A stretch of 64,000 bases of DNA from Nisaea acidiphila (lineage in GTDB: Bacteria > Pseudomonadota > Alphaproteobacteria > Thalassobaculales > Thalassobaculaceae), in NCBI RefSeq assembly GCF_024662015.1, contig NZ_CP102480.1:3962501-4026500 (forward strand). The letters run 5' to 3'. The stretch's first letter is position 1; every line of letters begins with the position of its first letter. Positions 59,163-64,000 of the stretch are shown one piece after another. The notes beneath the pieces were generated by a model. It had not been told where the DNA came from and searched no databases. It was given only the letters and a program-made list of their open reading frames with translations. Both the position numbers and the translations under genes were made by a program.

Positions 59163-60115
59163 GTCCGGTGGTGCAATATCCGCCCAATGAAGTTCAGCAG
59201 CAGCTGCGCCGCAAGCGTCGTCGTGCAGCCGGCATGGTCGTAATCCGGCGCGACCTCGACGAGATCGACGCCGACCACGCTGCCCCGCTTCGTCAGACCG
59301 TCCAGCAGTTCCAGTCCTTCGTAGTAGGTGAAACCGCCATGGCTCGGCGTGCCGGTGCCGGGAGCGATAGACGGGTCGAAGCCGTCGATGTCGATGGTGA
59401 CGTAGTAGCGCTTGCCGGCCGGGATGCGGTCCAGCACCGCCTCGACGCCGAGCTTGCGGAACTGGCGGACGGAGAGGATGTCCGAGCCCATGGAACGCGC
59501 CGCCTCGTAGCCTTCCCGCGCGGTGGAGGAGACGTTTCGGATGCCGATCTGGGTCAGGCCGGTGACGTAGTCCTTCTCGGCCGCGCGGCGCATCGGATTG
59601 CCGTGACCCGAGCGGACACCGTGCCGTTCGTCGACGAAATCGAGATGGGCGTCGATCTGCACCAGATGCACCGGCTCGTCCTCGGAGAAGGCGTTGATGC
59701 AGGGAATGTTCACCGAGTGATCGCCGCCGAGCACCACCGGGATCGCGCCGGCCTTCAGGATCTTGCGCACGCCGAACTCGATATTGGCGTGGCTCTGCGC
59801 TGTGTCGGTATGGACGATGTCGGCGTCGCCGAGATCGACGATCCGCGTCGTCTCCGCCGGCAGGTAGGTGATGTCGTCCTCATGGTCGTAGGCGCCGCCA
59901 TGGCCGAAGGAGAAGAGGGTCGAGGCCTCCCGGATGCTGCGCGGCCCGAAACGGGCGCCGGCACGGAACTGGGTGCCGAAATCGAACGGGGCGCCGAGCA
60001 CTGCGACATCCGCCTCGATCTTGTCCCAGTCGGGCTGGTAGGGATATTTGCCGAAGGTGGCGATACCGACGAAGGGCAGGTTGAGGCGGCCTGTTTCGTA
60101 TCCGTGCGATGACAT
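59159..60115 (-). CDS. agmatinase/ureohydrolase family protein
   Basis: 318 aa arginase-family Mn2+ enzyme. Metal motifs: GGDHS (about residue 121), DAHLDF (about 148), and DIDGFDPSIAPGTG (about 228). Family members release urea from agmatine, guanidinobutyrate or other guanidino compounds. The acidic GHGNP loop and length fit agmatinase (SpeB). No arginine decarboxylase is nearby. Start ATG at 60115. Putrescine from agmatine could feed a gamma-glutamylation enzyme, but the intergenic terminator separates the units. Confidence 0.85.
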   Translation of the reverse strand: MSSHGYETGRLNLPFVGIATFGKYPYQPDWDKIEADVAVLGAPFDFGTQFRAGARFGPRSIREASTLFSFGHGGAYDHEDDITYLPAETTRIVDLGDADIVHTDTAQSHANIEFGVRKILKAGAIPVVLGGDHSVNIPCINAFSEDEPVHLVQIDAHLDFVDERHGVRSGHGNPMRRAAEKDYVTGLTQIGIRNVSSTAREGYEAARSMGSDILSVRQFRKLGVEAVLDRIPAGKRYYVTIDIDGFDPSIAPGTGTPSHGGFTYYEGLELLDGLTKRGSVVGVDLVEVAPDYDHAGCTTTLAAQLLLNFIGRILHHRT

Positions 60116-60143
60116 GGGTATGGTCCAGGAGGGTTACAGGCGG

Positions 60144-61022
60144 ATGAACGTGAGAGCATTGCAGGCCATTCTGCTGGCTGGCGCAATCCTGTTCCTGGCG
60201 GCAACCGGTGTCCGGGCGGAAAAGGTCATCGTGCCCGGCGCCGGCGCAACCGATCTTCACGCCCATTTCGAGCTGCCGGAGGGACCCGGTCCGCATCCGG
60301 CGCTGGTTTTCCTGCATGGCTGCGGCGGTCTCGGCCGCGACGGTGGTGTCTCCTCGACCTATCGAGCCTGGGCGCGGCATATGACGGCCCACGGCTACGC
60401 CGTGCTGATGATCGACAGTCCGGGCTCACGCGGCATGGGAAGGACCTGCGGACGCGTGCCGGGGCGCAAGATCATGCTCCGGGAACGCCCGGGCGACGCC
60501 TATGCCGGGCTTCGGTTTCTCCAGGCGCGCGAGGACATAACGCGCGACCGGATCGGACTGATCGGCTGGTCGCAGGGCGGCGGCGTCGCCTTGCTGACGC
60601 TCTCACGCCAAAGCATCGGCCGCCCGACCCCACCGCCGGCGCACGATTTCAAGGCGGCGGTCGCCTTTTATCCCGGGGCCTGCAGCGACCGTCTCCAGTC
60701 CAAGCCTTTCACCAAGGTCGAGCCCGGCAGCTGGTCGACCGTGGCTCCGCTGTTGATCCTGCAGGGCGGGGCGGATAACTGGACCCTTCCGGCGCCGTGC
60801 AAGACCTTCGTCGAACTGGCGCGGCGGCGCGGGGAGCCGGTGGAGATCGTCATCTATGACGGCGCAACCCATTCCTTCGATGCTCCGAACATGGCACTTC
60901 GCCGCCGGAAAGGAGCTCTCACCGCAAGCGGACAGTTGCCGCTGCAGGGGACCGATCCGGATGCGCGTGAGGACGCGATGCGCCGGGTGCCCGCATTTTT
61001 CGACGCGTATCTCAAAGAGTAA
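60144..61022 (+). CDS. secreted dienelactone hydrolase family protein
   Basis: 292 aa alpha/beta hydrolase with a Sec signal peptide (NVRALQAILLAGAILFLAATGVRA) from the ATG at 60144, which has GGAGGG upstream. HGCGGLGRDGG is the oxyanion loop; the nucleophile region is GLIGWSQGGGVALL with serine; aspartate in LQGGADNWTLP and histidine in YDGATHSFDAP complete the triad. Substrate unknown. Diverges from the ureohydrolase gene. Confidence 0.87.
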   Translation: MNVRALQAILLAGAILFLAATGVRAEKVIVPGAGATDLHAHFELPEGPGPHPALVFLHGCGGLGRDGGVSSTYRAWARHMTAHGYAVLMIDSPGSRGMGRTCGRVPGRKIMLRERPGDAYAGLRFLQAREDITRDRIGLIGWSQGGGVALLTLSRQSIGRPTPPPAHDFKAAVAFYPGACSDRLQSKPFTKVEPGSWSTVAPLLILQGGADNWTLPAPCKTFVELARRRGEPVEIVIYDGATHSFDAPNMALRRRKGALTASGQLPLQGTDPDAREDAMRRVPAFFDAYLKE

Positions 61023-61223
61023 CGAAGACGGTGGCAAGCCGGTTCGGGCGCTGTCGGGGACGTCGCAACGGGTCACTCGGCACGGTCTGACCGCCGGGCC
61101 GAGGCGCCGGATTATTTGTCCGTGCGAAGATGCGACACAACTTCGCCTTTTCCGCTTTTCAATTGCCAACAACGTGTAAAAACGTCAAATTCCGAACGAC
61201 TTGAGCTGTAATTGGAGCCTTTC

Positions 61224-61472
61224 GTGGCGGTCCGGTCGCTAATTCTTCTGGCTTGTTTTGTCGTTGCGGCCTGCGCTGAATTGCCGTCGCAGCTCGGGCA
61301 GAACGCGCAGGCGGAACCGCCGCGACCGGTTGAGCCACGCTATTGCTACAAGACCCTCGGCAAGGTCAATTGCTACAGCCAGCCTCTTGACGGCAAGGAA
61401 GCGAACCGCCTTGTCGGCTATGAGGGGCCGGCACCCCGGCCGAATGCCGGCACCGGTCCGCTCTCGCCCTGA
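61224..61472 (+). CDS. small lipoprotein
   Basis: 82 aa from a GTG at 61224 with GGAG six bases upstream (a TTG at 61212 is less likely). Signal and lipobox AVRSLILLACFVVAACAE place the lipidated cysteine at about residue 15. The rest is Pro-rich with two cysteines (RYCYKTLGKVNCYSQP). No family recognised. Precedes the Sel1 gene by 36 bp. Confidence 0.72.
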   Translation: MAVRSLILLACFVVAACAELPSQLGQNAQAEPPRPVEPRYCYKTLGKVNCYSQPLDGKEANRLVGYEGPAPRPNAGTGPLSP

Positions 61473-61508
61473 CAGGCATTTCAATCCCTTGATTTAACGG
61501 AAAATTCC

Positions 61509-62198
61509 TTGAAACGGGCACTCCCGCTACTCCTTGCATTCTGTACTTTCCTGACCGTCAGTCCCGCTTTGGCACAAGCCGCCGACAGCAAGCGGCAGAC
61601 CTATGGCGAGGCCATGGACTGGTATCGCGAGCAGGCGGAAGCGGGCGACGCAAAGGCGCAGTTCTATTACGGTCTGGCACTGGAGCGCGGTGCTCAGGGA
61701 ACGCAGGGCGAGGCAGATAAGGCCCGGGCGGTGGAACTCTACAAGAAGGCCGCCGAAGGCGGCTTTGCGCTTGCCCAGTATCGGCTCGGCGTCCTCTACC
61801 AGATCGGTCAGGGCGTCGGGAAAGACCTCCGCGAGGCCCGCAAATGGTTCGGCGCCGCTTCCGAGGCCGGGCTCCGGGAAGCCGAGTTCAATTACGCGAT
61901 CATGCTCGAAACCGGAACCGGCGGCTCGCGCGATCCCGAGGAGGCGGCGCGCCTCTATGAGATCGCTGCGAGCAAAGGCGTTCGGCAGGCCTTTCTCCCG
62001 CTCGGGATCCTCTTTGCGCGGGGGGAAGGCGTCGATCGGGATCTGGTCGAGGCGCTCAAATGGTTGACCCTGGCGGACCGGGTTGGCGCCGAAGGCGTGC
62101 AACAGGCGCTGACGGCGGTTCGTGGCGCGACGAGCGAGGCTGAGCAGGCGGAAGCGATCCGACGCGCCGATGGCTGGAAAATGACGCTCCCGGAGTAG
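61509..62198 (+). CDS. exported Sel1-repeat protein
   Basis: 229 aa from a TTG at 61509, giving a signal peptide (KRALPLLLAFCTFLTVSPALA). It contains about four Sel1-type helical repeats, for example AKAQFYYGLALERG, ALAQYRLGVLYQIGQGV and EAEFNYAIMLETGTGG. Such proteins act as periplasmic protein-protein adaptors; the partner is unknown. Confidence 0.85.
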   Translation: MKRALPLLLAFCTFLTVSPALAQAADSKRQTYGEAMDWYREQAEAGDAKAQFYYGLALERGAQGTQGEADKARAVELYKKAAEGGFALAQYRLGVLYQIGQGVGKDLREARKWFGAASEAGLREAEFNYAIMLETGTGGSRDPEEAARLYEIAASKGVRQAFLPLGILFARGEGVDRDLVEALKWLTLADRVGAEGVQQALTAVRGATSEAEQAEAIRRADGWKMTLPE

Positions 62199-62291
62199 GG
62201 CCGAGGTATCGCGGCCGAGGCGTTTTCCAGGCGGCAAAGGTCCCGGTTCCGGTACGCTTGAGCGAAATATAGACCGGTTTGGGTACAGCCT

Positions 62292-63542
62292 TTGACCCCT
62301 CAGGAACATCTTGCCGAACTCAACAAACCGGAGACTCTGCAGGAGCTGTACGCTCTCGTTCAGCCGCATCTGAGAGAGGGAGAGAAGGCGCTCGTCTACC
62401 CCTTGCCGTTCGCCATTGCGATCGGTCACCTGGCGCCGGAGCCGCATTATCTCGCGTCTCTCTATGACGAGGTGTACGACAAACTGGTCTTGCTGACGCC
62501 GCCGCGGGCTCTGCCGCGTATCAACAAGCCTCTGTTCGATATTCTCTCCAACAGATTTGCCATGGTCGAGACGCAGAACGTCACGTTACTGACGGCCCGC
62601 GACCTTGATCTCGGCATGACAAGTGTCGGGCCCTTCGATTTTTGCCTGGAGCACACCAACAGGTTCTACCGTGCTTTCACGCTCCATTGTGCTGCGGGGA
62701 AGCGACAGGTGCATCTCGGGCTGGATCCCGGTGCCCGCGAACGCGGCGAAAGCTGGCTGAAAAACGAGGCCGGTATCGATCCGGGGACGCCGTTCGTCGT
62801 CATGCATGTGCGTGAGCCGAATTATTCCAACGATTCCGGGAGCGCTTCATTTGGACGGACCCGCGTCGTCGACCCCGAGAGTTTCCGGCCCGCTGTCGAC
62901 TGGCTCCTGGAGGCGGGATATGCGGTGTTCCGGATCGGCCGGCCCGGATCTCCGCCATTCCGGCATGTGTCCTCCCGAGTCTTAGATCTGGCGAATGAAG
63001 ACCGGGGTTCGGATTTTCTGGATGTGTATCTTTCGGCCGCCTGCGCGTTCTCGCTCAATTGCATGTCCGGGCCGGAGGCACTCGCCAGGGCGTTCGGCAG
63101 GCCGAGCGTGAACACAAATCTGCTGCACAACATCTACGCTCACCACCTGCCGGAAGATCTTTTTCTTTTCAAGAAGTTCCACATCAGGGACTCAACCGAA
63201 CCCCTGTCCTACGAAGAGCAGCTGGAATTGAAAATGCCGAGCCGGATGGTGCTCGGTCCGCTCCCGGACTCTCGCTGGTACGAGGCAGAACAAATCCGCG
63301 CCGAGGCCTGTACGCCGGAAGATATTCTGGGAGCGGTTCGGGAAATGCATGACCGGTTGTCAGGAGCGCGGCAGGCGAACCCGGCGAACGAGCGTTTCCT
63401 CGAACTGAGCAGGTCTTACGAGAACTCGATTTCGAGGGACGAGCAGGCCAGGTCGCTTGGCATGGACATCTATTCCTACGCGCATGGGATGGGCGAGCTG
63501 TCGTCGGCATGGGCGAACCTCAACCCATGGTTCCTTGGCTGA
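62292..63542 (+). CDS. TIGR04372-like glycosyltransferase family protein
   Basis: 416 aa from a TTG at 62292. The central region [15 protein letters not shown] and the later [15 protein letters not shown] are reminiscent of the TIGR04372 proteins found in surface polysaccharide clusters. No signal peptide or membrane helix is seen. The match was judged by eye and should be confirmed by a profile search. Upstream ribosome binding site is weak. Confidence 0.55.
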   Translation: MTPQEHLAELNKPETLQELYALVQPHLREGEKALVYPLPFAIAIGHLAPEPHYLASLYDEVYDKLVLLTPPRALPRINKPLFDILSNRFAMVETQNVTLLTARDLDLGMTSVGPFDFCLEHTNRFYRAFTLHCAAGKRQVHLGLDPGARERGESWLKNEAGIDPGTPFVVMHVREPNYSNDSGSASFGRTRVVDPESFRPAVDWLLEAGYAVFRIGRPGSPPFRHVSSRVLDLANEDRGSDFLDVYLSAACAFSLNCMSGPEALARAFGRPSVNTNLLHNIYAHHLPEDLFLFKKFHIRDSTEPLSYEEQLELKMPSRMVLGPLPDSRWYEAEQIRAEACTPEDILGAVREMHDRLSGARQANPANERFLELSRSYENSISRDEQARSLGMDIYSYAHGMGELSSAWANLNPWFLG

Positions 63543-63645
63543 GCCGCTTGGCAAGGTGCTCGGGCGGATTGCGTGTCTGCACGGATTGGATTCCCGAGCG
63601 TCACCGATTACCGTGGGCGCGACGACGAATTTTAGGACCGTGCCG

Positions 63646-64000
63646 ATGTCGAACCAACTTCGTGCCGCGCTGGCTGCGCTGATCCTTGTTCTTGCTCCGG
63701 CGACAGGTGAGGCGCATCACCAACCCGGCCACCTCACCGTGACGGATCTGACGGTCGGCACGGGCGCCACGGCTGCGGAGAACGCGTCCGTAACTGTGCA
63801 CTACACCGGTTGGCTGATGGACGGCACCAAGTTCGACTCCAGTCTCGACCGCAACACCCCCTTTACCTTCACGCTCGGCGCGGGACGGGTAATTCGCGGG
63901 TGGGATCAGGGTGTCGAAGGCATGAAGGTGGGCGGCAAGCGGGAGCTCATCATTCCGGCGGACCTTGCCTACGGAGAGCGGGGGGCCGGCGGAGGTCTCA
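63646..64000 (+). CDS. exported FKBP-type peptidyl-prolyl isomerase (partial)
   Basis: Frame opens at the ATG at 63646 with AGGA upstream and runs off the right edge. The N-terminus is a signal peptide ([22 protein letters not shown]). The FKBP domain follows with [20 protein letters not shown], the active-site [21 protein letters not shown] and [15 protein letters not shown]. It would act in the periplasm as a prolyl isomerase; the C-terminus is missing. Confidence 0.92.
   Translation, partial: MSNQLRAALAALILVLAPATGEAHHQPGHLTVTDLTVGTGATAAENASVTVHYTGWLMDGTKFDSSLDRNTPFTFTLGAGRVIRGWDQGVEGMKVGGKRELIIPADLAYGERGAGGGL

Noticed and set aside
1-64000. tRNA, rRNA, CRISPR, transposase or integrase
   Set aside because: I saw no tRNA-like T-arm/acceptor pairing, no rRNA sequence, no direct-repeat array outside RTX, and no transposase or integrase motif.

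Overview
The window is a compact, GC-rich stretch with about 58 protein-coding genes and no RNA genes that I can see. It looks like the chromosome of an alphaproteobacterium. The order rpsF-rpsR-DUF2232-rplI with dnaB-alr next to it, the fabD-fabG-acpP-fabF-mltG operon, a DUF2842 protein and several TRAP transporters all fit Rhodospirillales-type marine heterotrophs. The genus cannot be fixed from sequence reading alone.

Layout. 1-6850 (minus strand): dnaB-alr-mlaE-mlaF, then the ribosomal operon rpsF-rpsR-DUF2232-rplI, which ends in a clear Rho-independent terminator. 7146-15613 (mostly plus): fatty-acid synthesis genes with mltG, a TrkH potassium transporter, an SDR oxidoreductase, yicC and gmk. 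15618-26635: a surface-modification and secretion block with a 1157-aa sulfotransferase/double-glycosyltransferase fusion, a second sulfotransferase, a small unknown protein, a type I secretion ABC protein and adaptor, and the pseudaminic-acid genes pseC and pseB. 26661-32954: a C4-dicarboxylate TRAP transporter (dctPQM) divergent from a DctB/DctD-like two-component pair. The regulator's AAA+ domain is degenerate. 33034-35616: a secreted calcium-binding RTX protein with a DUF4347 head. 36326-45629: an MFS transporter, then a minus-strand sulfite module (SoeABC-like molybdoenzyme, UspA, TIGR02186 protein, TauE/SafE exporter) and an orphan ABC ATPase. 45751-49234: a PilZ protein and three glycosyltransferases.

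49257-58217 is the most interesting segment. A divergent MurR/RpiR regulator faces an operon of an N-formylglutamate amidohydrolase-like enzyme, a TRAP transporter (Q, M, Tat-exported P), a glutamine-synthetase-family enzyme, an aldehyde dehydrogenase and an iron-type alcohol dehydrogenase, closed by a strong terminator. The set reads as import of an amine or amino alcohol, gamma-glutamylation, two oxidations, and hydrolysis back to glutamate plus an amino acid. I infer an amino-alcohol catabolic route; the substrate is unknown. Inverted repeats mark the regulator/operon promoter and both flanks of the substrate-binding-protein gene.

58551-64000 carries a DUF1062 protein, an agmatinase-family ureohydrolase, a secreted dienelactone-hydrolase-like protein, a small lipoprotein, a Sel1-repeat protein, a TIGR04372-like protein and the start of an exported FKBP isomerase cut by the window edge.
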